This document shows positions 51,149 to 59,468 of a DNA stretch of 64,000 nt, in pieces; the stretch's first letter is position 1, and every line of letters begins with the position of its first letter. The notes under the pieces are model-generated. The model saw only the letters and a list, made by a program, of their open reading frames with translations, was not told the DNA's origin and did not search any database. Both the position numbers and the translations under genes were made by a program. Origin of the DNA: Enterococcus rotai (lineage in GTDB: Bacteria > Bacillota > Bacilli > Lactobacillales > Enterococcaceae); NCBI RefSeq assembly GCF_001465345.1, contig NZ_CP013655.1, positions 1,563,349 through 1,627,348 of the forward strand. The letters are read 5' to 3'.

Positions 51149-51261
51149 AGCTACGCGGGCTAGCCTTTCGGGAAAAAGATAAAAATGGAGTGAGACAAAA
51201 AAGCGTCTCAATCAATTTTTCCTATTTTCCTGTCAGAGCGGAACGAGCCCGCTACGCTTTT
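51149..51261 (+). ncRNA. Structured leader RNA, copy 4 (tandem, upstream of fdrA)
   Basis: Basal helix AGC...GCGGGCT / AGCCCGC...GCT, inner GGAAAA/TTTTCC with GATAAA and TTTCCTA-type flanks, apical TGAGAC/GTCTCA around AAAAAAGC. Helix sequence differs from copies 1-3 by paired changes. The second helix is weaker here. Confidence 0.7.
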
Positions 51262-51271
51262 ATTGTTATCT

Positions 51272-51383
51272 AGCTTCACGGGCTAGTCTCTCGGAAAAAA
51301 GATAAATTATAAATGAGGCAAAAAGCACCTCAGTTATAATTTCCTATTTTTCAGTCGAGACTGAACGAGCCCGCTATGCTTTT
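51272..51383 (+). ncRNA. Structured leader RNA, copy 5 (tandem, upstream of fdrA)
   Basis: Second of the pair, 10 nt after copy 4 and 6 nt before AGGAGG of fdrA. Basal CGGGCT/AGCCCG, second helix AGTCTC/GAGACT, inner GAAAAA/TTTTTC, apical TTATAA/TTATAA and TGAGG/CCTCA around CAAAAAGCA. The linkers in both tandem pairs contain GTTATCT. Confidence 0.7.
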
Positions 51384-51402
51384 ATATTAAGGAGGAACCA
51401 AA

Positions 51403-52953
51403 ATGACAATCAGTATTAAAATTCAACCAAATACCTACATTGATTCAGTCTCATTAATGGCGTTATCAACAAAGGCGAATCAGTTAACTGGGGTAGAACA
51501 GGCAATCATTGCAATGGCAACGGAAATGAATAAAGAAGTGATGAAAAATGTCGGGTTATTTACAGATGAAATTGCTCAAGCTCAGACAAGTGATTTAGTT
51601 ATTGCTTTAGATGCAAAAGCAGAGCAGGACTCAGCAGTGTTGATCCAGCAGATCGAATCGTTAATGACAGAAAAAAAAGAGAAGAGTGCTAGTCAAACGG
51701 TTGAACGTTATACAACGATCGAAACGGCTAAAAAAGCGATACCAGAAGCGAACTTAGCAGTGATCTCTGTTAATGGTCAATATGCAGCGCGTGAAGCGAG
51801 AAAAGCGTTGAATAATGATTTACACGTGATGATGTTTAGCGACAACGTTAGCGTGGAAGATGAGATTCAATTAAAAGAGCTAGCGCATGACAGAGGGTTA
51901 TTGATGATGGGACCGGATTGCGGAACGGCCATTATTAACAATGTTGGCTTATGTTTTGCTAATAATGTCCGCAAAGGTAGTATTGGGATCGTTGGGGCCT
52001 CTGGAACTGGTAGTCAGGAAATCAGTGTTCGGATCCATGAATTTGGTGAAGGTGTTTCTCAATTGATTGGTACAGGCGGACGTGATTTAAGTGAAGCCGT
52101 CGGAGGAAAAATGATGCTAGATGCAATCGGTGCGTTAGAAGCTGACGAAGACACAAAAGTGATTGTTCTAATTTCAAAACCACCAGCAAAAACGGTTGAA
52201 GAAAAAATCCTTGCTAGAGTTAGAAAAGCTGGAAAACCGGTTGTCATTTGGTTTATTGGTAGTGAAACACGAGAAAATGAAGCGGGGATCTACTTTGAAA
52301 AAATGTCTAAAGCTGCTGCGTTAAAAGCGGTCACTTTAGCTGGCATTGATCCAGATACATTAGATGTTCACCCGTTGAACTTACCATTGATCGATGAAGT
52401 TCGGGAAAAATTAAATCCTGAACAACGATATATTCGGGGGTTATTTACAGGTGGAACTCTTTGTGATGAAGCGATGTTTACAGCCAAAGAACGGTTTTCT
52501 GATGTATACAGCAATATCGCAACTGATCAGGAACATCTGTTACATTTTGGCGATGTTAGTCAAGCACATACTTTTATCGATTTTGGTGCAGATGAATTTA
52601 CGAATGGCAAACCGCATCCAATGATTGATCCATCTAATCGAATCGCTCGTTTTATAGAAGAAGCAGCTGATCCTACGGTTGGTGTGATTCTAATGGACTT
52701 CGTATTAGGTTATGGTGCTCATCCAGATCCAGTCGGTGCAATGTTGCCTGCGATGAAAGCAGCTAAAGAACAAGCGGCTGCTCGTGGTCGTCATTTAGAA
52801 ATCATTGGCTATGTTTTAGGGACAGATCTAGATAAACAAAACATTAATGAACAAGTTGAAAAATTGACATCGATCGGTGCAACTTATGCCAGCAGTAGTC
52901 AAAACGCCGGTTTATTAGCAAGAGAGTTTGTTGTGAAAGGAGCAGAACAATGA
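51403..52953 (+). CDS. fdrA: FdrA-type acyl-CoA synthetase-like protein (AllF-like carbamoyltransferase subunit)
   Basis: A 516-residue protein with a succinyl-CoA-synthetase-alpha-like fold: N-terminal region to 190, then KGSIGIVGASGTGSQEISV (about 192-210) as nucleotide-binding motif and TKVIVLISKPPAKT. The C-terminal third resembles the ligase domain (GVILMDFVLGYGAHPDP). FdrA is reported to be a subunit of oxamate carbamoyltransferase in E. coli. It overlaps the next gene by 4 nt. AGGAGG lies 7 nt before the ATG, and the tandem structured RNAs lie directly upstream, so it is probably regulated apart from the first gene. Confidence 0.86.
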   Translation: MTISIKIQPNTYIDSVSLMALSTKANQLTGVEQAIIAMATEMNKEVMKNVGLFTDEIAQAQTSDLVIALDAKAEQDSAVLIQQIESLMTEKKEKSASQTVERYTTIETAKKAIPEANLAVISVNGQYAAREARKALNNDLHVMMFSDNVSVEDEIQLKELAHDRGLLMMGPDCGTAIINNVGLCFANNVRKGSIGIVGASGTGSQEISVRIHEFGEGVSQLIGTGGRDLSEAVGGKMMLDAIGALEADEDTKVIVLISKPPAKTVEEKILARVRKAGKPVVIWFIGSETRENEAGIYFEKMSKAAALKAVTLAGIDPDTLDVHPLNLPLIDEVREKLNPEQRYIRGLFTGGTLCDEAMFTAKERFSDVYSNIATDQEHLLHFGDVSQAHTFIDFGADEFTNGKPHPMIDPSNRIARFIEEAADPTVGVILMDFVLGYGAHPDPVGAMLPAMKAAKEQAAARGRHLEIIGYVLGTDLDKQNINEQVEKLTSIGATYASSSQNAGLLAREFVVKGAEQ

Positions 52954-54374
52954 GCAAAATTACTGAGTTATTCAAAGAACAACCCGTTATCATCGATCTA
53001 GGGATTGAATCTTTTCAAGAAGAGTTAGTCGAACAACAGGTGCAGGCGACGTATCTAAATTGGGCACCTCCCGGTCGAGGCAAAGCAAGTATTTTAGCTG
53101 CCTTAGAGAAAATCGAAACACCAGAAAATTTGGAAAAAATCAAAAAGGCTAATGAAGAAGCTGTCCATCGAATTATTTCTTCTCAAATTTCATTGATTGG
53201 TTATGATCAGGCAATCAATGTGGTTCCAGGCATGACTAAAAATACGATTTTGCATGCAGGACCGCCAATCACTTGGGATAAAATGAATGGTCCGATGAGA
53301 GGAGCCGTCAAAGGAGCCTTAGTTTTTGAAGGGCTAGCAAAAGACTTAGATGACGCTGAAAAAGTCGCAGCATCTGGCGAAATCATCTTTTCACCATGTC
53401 ATGAACATCAATGTGTTGGCTCGATGGCAGGGGTCACGTCAGCATCAATGTATATGCATATCGTGGAAAACAAAACGTATGGCAACCTAGCGTTCACAAA
53501 TTTAAGTGAGCAAATGTCTAAAATTCTGCGTATGGGTGCCAATGATGACAGTGTAATTGAACGATTGATTTGGATGCGAGATGTCTTTGGTCCGATTTTA
53601 AGAGATGCGATGAAGTTATGTACAGAAGGAATTGATTTAAAACATATGTTAGCACAAGCGCTGCATATGGGAGATGAGTGTCATAATCGTAATAATGCAG
53701 GAACGACCTTGTTGATTCAAGCATTGACGCCGTATATCATTCAAACGGATCATTCAATCGAAGCAATGAAAGAAGTCTTTGATTTTGTAGCTAGCAGTGA
53801 TTATTTTTCTGGACCTACTTGGATGGCCATGTGTAAAGCAGCATTAGATTCAGCAGCTGGGATTCCATACAGTACAGTTGTCACAACTATGGCTAGAAAT
53901 GGGACTGAATTTGGGATTCATATCAGCGGAATCGAAGGGAATCCATGGTTCGTTGGACCGTCACAAAAAGTTGTTGGGCCAATGTTTGCAGGCTATAAGC
54001 CAGAAGATGCAGGACTTGATATTGGGGACAGTGCCATTACTGAAACATATGGAATTGGCGGTTTTGCAATGGCAGCGGCTCCTGCAATCGTAGCTTTAGT
54101 AGGTGGAACAATTGAAGATGCTCTACGTTTTTCTATGGAAATGCAAGGCATTACGACGGCAGAGAATCCAAATATCACAATTCCTACATTAGATTTTATG
54201 GGAATTCCATCAGGGATCGATAGTTTAAAAGTAATTCAAACGAATACCTTACCGATCATCAATACCGCAATCGCTCACAAAGAAGCTGGAATCGGTATGA
54301 TCGGAGCAGGGATTACACATCCGCCGATGGAAGCTTTTGAAAAAGCGATCATTGCTTTTAGCGAACAATTATAA
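52950..54374 (+). CDS. DUF1116 protein (AllG-like carbamoyltransferase subunit)
   Basis: A 474-residue cytoplasmic protein of the DUF1116 family, recognisable by LNWAPPGRGKASILAAL near residue 34, SPCHEHQCVGSMAGVTSASM near 149 and HMGDECHNRNNAGTTLLIQ near 231, with conserved His and Cys residues that may bind a metal. It is the YlbE (AllG) relative, working with FdrA and DUF2877 to transfer a carbamoyl group between phosphate and an amide such as oxamate. The ATG overlaps the fdrA stop by 4 nt (ATGA), indicating translational coupling. Confidence 0.84.
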   Translation: MSKITELFKEQPVIIDLGIESFQEELVEQQVQATYLNWAPPGRGKASILAALEKIETPENLEKIKKANEEAVHRIISSQISLIGYDQAINVVPGMTKNTILHAGPPITWDKMNGPMRGAVKGALVFEGLAKDLDDAEKVAASGEIIFSPCHEHQCVGSMAGVTSASMYMHIVENKTYGNLAFTNLSEQMSKILRMGANDDSVIERLIWMRDVFGPILRDAMKLCTEGIDLKHMLAQALHMGDECHNRNNAGTTLLIQALTPYIIQTDHSIEAMKEVFDFVASSDYFSGPTWMAMCKAALDSAAGIPYSTVVTTMARNGTEFGIHISGIEGNPWFVGPSQKVVGPMFAGYKPEDAGLDIGDSAITETYGIGGFAMAAAPAIVALVGGTIEDALRFSMEMQGITTAENPNITIPTLDFMGIPSGIDSLKVIQTNTLPIINTAIAHKEAGIGMIGAGITHPPMEAFEKAIIAFSEQL

Positions 54375-54396
54375 AAATAGAGAAAGGAGTGAAATC

Positions 54397-55539
54397 ATGG
54401 ATACAGTAAAAGTGAATCAACCCTTGCTAAAAGCTGTAGCGTTAGGGCAAATCGAACAAGTACGCCAATTACTAAATGATGGTTGCGATGTCTTTGTGGA
54501 AGATGAAGCAGGTCGTTCCCCACTGATGATTGCAATTCAAAATAACGACTTACCATTAGTGAAAGAATTGTTGGCTTTTGGTGCAGATGTGAATCAACGG
54601 GATAATACGCAACTTACGCCGTTTATCTGCGCTGCAGCTAATGGATTTGATGAGATCGTTAGTGAGATTCTTCGATCAGGACGAGCAGATTTAGCTTCAG
54701 TCAATCGTTTTGGCGGCACAGCGTTACTTCCATCCAGTGAGAAAGGGTACTTGAGAACTGTTCAGTTATGTCTAACTGCAGGCGTTCCAGTCAATCATGT
54801 GAATCGTTTAGGTTGGTCGGCATTATTAGAAGCAACAATTTTAGGGAATGGCGGCTTCTTATATCAAGATGTGATCCGTGAATTGATTCAACATCAAGCA
54901 GACGTGAATCAAGTAGATGATACTGGAAGAGACACGGTAGATTATGTAAAAGAGGCAGACAATGAGCAACTTCTTGCTATTGTAGAACGAGAAGAAGTCG
55001 AAGACTTACTTTTCCATGAAGTCCGTACCCGTATAAGGAAAGATGAACTGATCCAGGCGTTAAATAGATTAGAAGATCAAGACCAAACGGATTTAGCTGT
55101 TCTTTATTATTTAGGCTATACTTATCAACGTCTAAAAGACTATCCGACAGCAATCAGCTATTATGAAAAAGGCTGGCAGCAAGACAATCAATTTGCTTTT
55201 TATGTCGGAAATAGTTATCGTATGATGGGAGAGATAGACCAAGCGCTACAAGTCTATGACCAAGCAATCAAAACCGATACAAGCTTCTTTTACCGCTATC
55301 ATAAATCTAATTTCTTAAGAGAATTAGGCCGTCATGAAGAAGCTGTCAAAATGATGGATAACTTGTTGGAAGACTACCCTGATCGAGTTGATTTCTATTT
55401 TCATAAAGCCAACAGCTTACGTAGTTTGAATCGGCATCAAGAAGCTGCAGAAGCGATGGAACAAGCCATTCAACTCAATCCGGAAAATCCATTATTTTCA
55501 GAACACCTTGCACAATCACTTCAGTTAGTAAAAAACTAA
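54397..55539 (+). CDS. Ankyrin-TPR repeat protein in the carbamoyltransferase operon
   Basis: A 380-residue cytoplasmic protein: five or so ankyrin repeats at residues 8-190 (GRSPLMIAIQNNDLPLVKEL, FGADVNQRD), then TPR repeats at 215-378 (AISYYEKGWQQDNQF, EEAVKMMDNLLEDYPDR, EAAEAMEQAIQLNPE). No enzyme motif. It is probably a scaffold for the multi-subunit enzyme or a regulator. GGAG lies 9 nt before the ATG at 54397; upstream in-frame starts overlap the previous gene and lack a site. It is an unusual member for a catabolic operon. Confidence 0.85.
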   Translation: MDTVKVNQPLLKAVALGQIEQVRQLLNDGCDVFVEDEAGRSPLMIAIQNNDLPLVKELLAFGADVNQRDNTQLTPFICAAANGFDEIVSEILRSGRADLASVNRFGGTALLPSSEKGYLRTVQLCLTAGVPVNHVNRLGWSALLEATILGNGGFLYQDVIRELIQHQADVNQVDDTGRDTVDYVKEADNEQLLAIVEREEVEDLLFHEVRTRIRKDELIQALNRLEDQDQTDLAVLYYLGYTYQRLKDYPTAISYYEKGWQQDNQFAFYVGNSYRMMGEIDQALQVYDQAIKTDTSFFYRYHKSNFLRELGRHEEAVKMMDNLLEDYPDRVDFYFHKANSLRSLNRHQEAAEAMEQAIQLNPENPLFSEHLAQSLQLVKN

Positions 55540-55563
55540 AGAAATGTATTGGAGGAAAATACA

Positions 55564-57006
55564 ATGGAATCAGTAGAAAAACAAGCCATCGCACAAGCTC
55601 CAGCCTATTCAGCAGAATTACTACCAAAAACAGGAGCAGATAAAAATTGGGGCGTCTTTAATTATGTGACTTTATGGATGGGAGCCGTCCATAATATTCT
55701 TTCTTATATGACTGTAGCTGGCTTCTTCTTGCTCGGACTGAATACCAAACAAGTTTTAGCGGCTGTTATGCTGTCAGCTGTGATCGTGTCGATTTTCTAT
55801 GTACTGAATGGTGTAGCATCAGCCAAATATGGACTGCCGTTTCCGATGTTGTTGCGTTCTGTTTTTGGAGTGAAAGGAGCAATCATTCCATCTTTATGCC
55901 GTGGCTTGATTGCAGGAGTCGTTTTCTTTGGAACACAAAGTGTTGTGAGTGCTCAATCTTTAGATGTCTTGTTTAGCCGGATTTTTCCTAATTATATGAA
56001 TATTGGCGGTGGAATGGCGATTTTAGGGATGCCTGCTCCAACGATGCTTAGCTATTTGATCGTTTGGTGTGTTACAGTTGCTTTGTTTTTGGGTGGAACC
56101 AAAGTTTTGGACAAATTCGGTAATTGGTCATCACCAATTGTGTATGTGTTCATCATTGGAGCGGCTGTTTGGACAATTCAAATTGCTGGCGGTTTTGGCC
56201 CAATTTTAGCTTATTCACCAGCGAATGCGACAACCAGTCCACTTGTTTTTATTGCTTGTGTGAGTGCCTTGGTTTCAAACTGGGCAGGTCCAATCGTAAA
56301 CATTGGTGACTTTACTCAAAAGGCGAAAACACCGAAAGCGATGATCATCGGGTTACCATTAGGTTTTATCCTTTCTTATATTTTGTTTGCGGTTACATGT
56401 GTAGGGTTGATTGCAGGAACCCAAATTGCTTTTGGAGAACCAATCTTTAATATCGTTAATGCCTTTGATAAAATCGATAATACCTTTGCGGTTTTTGTTT
56501 TGATTCTAGCCTTGAATATGGGGGCGCTGGCTTTCGTTGTATTTGGGAATTTATTCCCAGCAGGGTTGCAAATGTCTTCATTATTCCCTAAATATTTAGA
56601 TGTAAAAAAAGCAGGAGTATTAACGGCCATTATTGGAACCATGATTCTACCTTGGAAATTAGTGGAAAATGCTTCGACATTATTTTACTTCTACAGTTTT
56701 ATTGGTTCAATGTTTGGCCCGATTGCTGGAATCATGCTAGCTAGTTTTTATATTGAACATAAACAAGTGATCCATTTAGAGGATATTTATGTTGAAAATG
56801 GTGATCTGGGAGAATTTAAATCTGGCTATAATAAAAAAGCCATGATCACCTTAGCAACAAGTTTTGTGATCACGATGTCAGGCGCGTTTTTACAGTCCGT
56901 TTCATTGTTGAAAACGATCAATGATTTTGCTTTCTTTTCAGGATTGATCTTTTCATTTGTTGTATATAGCGTACTTAGTAAAGTAATGAAGGGAGAAAAA
57001 TCATGA
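55564..57006 (+). CDS. NCS1-family nucleobase permease
   Basis: A 480-residue transporter with 12 membrane helices. WGVFNYVTLWMGAVHNILSY near residue 30 is the NCS1 start, and SNWAGPIVNIGDFTQKAKTP near 235 is the family's substrate region, as in CodB and allantoin permeases. NCS1 proteins import cytosine, purines, allantoin or hydantoins by sodium or proton symport. It is part of the operon, 24 bp after the ankyrin gene. Substrate should match the pathway: a purine base or ureide. GGAGG lies 8 nt before the ATG. Confidence 0.88.
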   Translation: MESVEKQAIAQAPAYSAELLPKTGADKNWGVFNYVTLWMGAVHNILSYMTVAGFFLLGLNTKQVLAAVMLSAVIVSIFYVLNGVASAKYGLPFPMLLRSVFGVKGAIIPSLCRGLIAGVVFFGTQSVVSAQSLDVLFSRIFPNYMNIGGGMAILGMPAPTMLSYLIVWCVTVALFLGGTKVLDKFGNWSSPIVYVFIIGAAVWTIQIAGGFGPILAYSPANATTSPLVFIACVSALVSNWAGPIVNIGDFTQKAKTPKAMIIGLPLGFILSYILFAVTCVGLIAGTQIAFGEPIFNIVNAFDKIDNTFAVFVLILALNMGALAFVVFGNLFPAGLQMSSLFPKYLDVKKAGVLTAIIGTMILPWKLVENASTLFYFYSFIGSMFGPIAGIMLASFYIEHKQVIHLEDIYVENGDLGEFKSGYNKKAMITLATSFVITMSGAFLQSVSLLKTINDFAFFSGLIFSFVVYSVLSKVMKGEKS

Positions 57007-57479
57007 ACTATATGAAAATGGCAGCAGATGCAACAGTTGCTGGAATGGAAAAGAAATTTGGGGGTCCGTTTGGTGCAACTTTAGTTAGAAATGGTGAAGT
57101 GATTGTTTCAGTTAGTAATACTATGATGAAAGATACTGATCCGTCAGCACATGCAGAAATGGTTGCTGTGCGAGAAGCATGTAAAAAATTAAATACGATG
57201 GATTTATCTGATTGTGAAATTTATGCAACATGTGAACCTTGTCCAATGTGTGTAGGCGCTATTTTATGGGTTGGGATCAAAACGGTTTATTATTCTAATA
57301 CTAGAGAAGACGCAGCAAAGCATGGTTTTTCTGATATGCATTTACGAAACTATTTAAACGGAACAGATCAATCACCATTAGCAATGATTCATACAGGCCC
57401 TTGTCCTGAATGCGACTCGTTGTGGGGAACCTTTGATAAAATAATGGCAGAAGATGTGGAGAAAGTTGGCGGAAAATGA
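57003..57479 (+). CDS. Guanine deaminase-like / cytidine deaminase superfamily enzyme
   Basis: A 158-residue zinc enzyme. Zinc ligands are His50 (HAE, with Glu52 as proton shuttle) and Cys80 and Cys83 (CEPCPMC), the same positions relative to each other as in Bacillus subtilis GuaD. The length and the C-terminal HTGPCPECDSLW region also fit GuaD more than tRNA adenosine deaminase. It should convert guanine, or a related aminopurine, to xanthine and ammonia. The ATG overlaps the permease stop, and its own stop overlaps the carbamate kinase start. Confidence 0.82.
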   Translation: MNYMKMAADATVAGMEKKFGGPFGATLVRNGEVIVSVSNTMMKDTDPSAHAEMVAVREACKKLNTMDLSDCEIYATCEPCPMCVGAILWVGIKTVYYSNTREDAAKHGFSDMHLRNYLNGTDQSPLAMIHTGPCPECDSLWGTFDKIMAEDVEKVGGK

Positions 57480-58423
57480 AACGAGTGGTTGTAGCATTAG
57501 GTGGTAATGCCATTTTAGAAAGTGATCCAACAGCTGCGGCACAACAAAAAATCGTGCAGGAGACTGCTGAAGCATTAGCGGATTTATTGACTGATGAAAT
57601 GGAATTAGTAATTGTTCATGGCAATGGACCTCAAGTAGGGAACGTAGTCTTGCAGCAAGCTGAAGCTGATTCAGAAAAAAATCCAGCAATGCCATTAGAT
57701 ACATGTGTAGCGATGACAGAAGGTAGCATTGGGTATTGGTTAGCCAATTCATTAACAAATGTATTGGAAAAAAGAAAAATAACCCGAAATGTTGCAGCGA
57801 TCATGACGCAAGTCGAAGTATCGCCAAATGATGAAGGATTTACGCATCCAAGTAAACCGATCGGGCCGTTTTTAACAGAATCAGAAGCGCAAGAATTAAT
57901 GAAAACAACAGATGCTGTTTATCTGGAAGATGCAGGACGAGGTTTTCGCAAAGTGGTTCCATCTCCTGAACCAGTCAAAATCAAAGAAAGTGAGACAATC
58001 AAACTCTTATTAGAGAATGGTGTTATAACAGTTGCCTGTGGCGGGGGAGGAATTCCAGTTATTCGTTCAGGGAGTGAGTTGAAAGGAACTGAGGCAGTTA
58101 TTGATAAGGATTTGGCAGCAGCAAAATTAGCTGAATTGATCGAAGCGGATACACTGATCATTTTAACTGGTGTAGCTAATGTTTTTGTTCATTATAATCA
58201 ACCAAATCAAAAAGCCTTAGAAACAGTTAGTATTTCCGACATAGAAACGTATATTGAGGAAGGACAATTTGCTCCGGGAAGTATGTTGCCGAAAGTTGAG
58301 GCAGCTGTCAAATTTGTCAAACGAAGTCCAGCAAATAAAGCTGTAATCACATCACTAGAAAACTTAGTGAAAGAACGGATAGGAACAGTCGTTGAACAAA
58401 AAGAACCCGTCAGTATTGATTGA
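57476..58423 (+). CDS. arcC: Carbamate kinase
   Basis: A 315-residue amino-acid-kinase-fold enzyme: VVVALGGNAILE at the start, ELVIVHGNGPQVGN, MTEGSIGYWLANSL, GVITVACGGGGIPVI and LTGVANVFVHYNQPN. It converts carbamoyl phosphate and ADP to ATP plus carbamate. Here it ends an operon with carbamoyltransferase subunits, not the arginine deiminase genes, so it is a pathway-specific isozyme that would gain ATP from ureide breakdown (like the allantoin-linked YbcF of E. coli). The start overlaps the previous gene by 4 nt. Confidence 0.92.
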   Translation: MKRVVVALGGNAILESDPTAAAQQKIVQETAEALADLLTDEMELVIVHGNGPQVGNVVLQQAEADSEKNPAMPLDTCVAMTEGSIGYWLANSLTNVLEKRKITRNVAAIMTQVEVSPNDEGFTHPSKPIGPFLTESEAQELMKTTDAVYLEDAGRGFRKVVPSPEPVKIKESETIKLLLENGVITVACGGGGIPVIRSGSELKGTEAVIDKDLAAAKLAELIEADTLIILTGVANVFVHYNQPNQKALETVSISDIETYIEEGQFAPGSMLPKVEAAVKFVKRSPANKAVITSLENLVKERIGTVVEQKEPVSID

Positions 58424-58437
58424 TTTTAAAGGGAGGG

Positions 58438-58537
58438 CTGAATAGACGTTTAAAAAGTCAGGACCACAGCTCATCTCACCGTTTATCTGGATTATAAGTA
58501 ACTGGGTTGTAACTCGCGGAGTTATGGCCCAGTTATT
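58438..58537 (-). repeat. Dispersed intergenic repeat, copy C (inverted), with terminator
   Basis: Read on the minus strand it follows copy B: AACTCCGCGAGTTA core, AACCCAGTTACTTATAATCC, then GATAAACGGTGAGATG. The TAACTGGG/CCCAGTTA hairpin (58499-58535) with TTTTT acts as terminator for the carbamate kinase operon. Confidence 0.55.
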
Positions 58538-58758
58538 TTTGCTTCAAAAATTAGATTTTATATTATTTTTTCTCAAAATATAAATCTAAACTGTGTATTC
58601 TCTAGAATATCCGCTAGTAATCTGCTACAATGATTGAGAAGATTTTTTTTAAGAAACGCCTCTATCCTAAGAAGCGAAGCAACCTAGATATAGCGGCATT
58701 ATACTAACGTTTCGATCAGAGTTTCTGGTCGGATCTTAAAGAATAGGAGAATAACAAC

Positions 58759-59322
58759 ATGATAGCAGTAAGTGATCTTAAAGCAGGCATGACGTTTGAA
58801 CAAGACGGCAAATTAATCCGTGTAATGGAAGCAAGCCACCATAAACCAGGTAAAGGGAATACGGTTATGCGTATGAAATTAAAAGATGTTCGTACTGGTG
58901 CTACAACGGACACAACTATGCGTCCTGATGATAAAGTCAAAAAAGCGTTTATCGAAAGTAAACCTGTTCAATATCTTTATAGCCAAGATGATACAGCGAA
59001 CTTTATGGACCTTGAAACGTACGAACAATATGAGATTCCAACTTCTGTGATCGAATATGAATTGAAATATCTTTTAGAAAACATGGAAGTAAAAATCCAA
59101 TTTTACGGATCAGAAGTAATCGGAATCACATTACCTACGACGGTTGTGTTAACAGTTAAAGAAACTCAACCATCGATCAAAGGCGCAACGGTTTCAGGTT
59201 CAGGTAAACCAGCTGTGATGGAAACAGGCTTAGTTGTCAACGTTCCTGACTTTATCGAAGTAGATGAAGCGTTAGAAATCAACACACAAGAAGGTACGTA
59301 TTTAAAACGTGCGTCAAAATAA
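58759..59322 (+). CDS. efp: Elongation factor P
   Basis: A 187-residue translation factor that rescues ribosomes stalled at proline runs. The three-domain layout is normal: KOW-like domain 1 to 65, OB domain 2 (67-125) and C-terminal OB domain 3. Lys32 in KPGKGN is the tip lysine that is modified in many bacteria. GGAG lies 10 nt before the ATG. It has a leader of about 130 nt from the repeat and its own terminator. Confidence 0.96.
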   Translation: MIAVSDLKAGMTFEQDGKLIRVMEASHHKPGKGNTVMRMKLKDVRTGATTDTTMRPDDKVKKAFIESKPVQYLYSQDDTANFMDLETYEQYEIPTSVIEYELKYLLENMEVKIQFYGSEVIGITLPTTVVLTVKETQPSIKGATVSGSGKPAVMETGLVVNVPDFIEVDEALEINTQEGTYLKRASK

Positions 59323-59331
59323 GTAAAATAA

Positions 59332-59371
59332 GACAACTGACCGATGAGTAAGTGATCGGTCAGTTTTTTTT
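59332..59371 (+). terminator. Intrinsic terminator after efp
   Basis: AACTGACCGATGA pairs with TGATCGGTCAGTT (small mismatch) and is followed by eight T residues. Confidence 0.9.
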
Positions 59372-59468
59372 CATGTTTTCGCAAGCTTTAAGAAACATTT
59401 CAGCATTACTAAAGTCAGTTGGCATGTTACAATGGAATATATGTTTTAGAGTAGAAAGGGAGAGAAAT

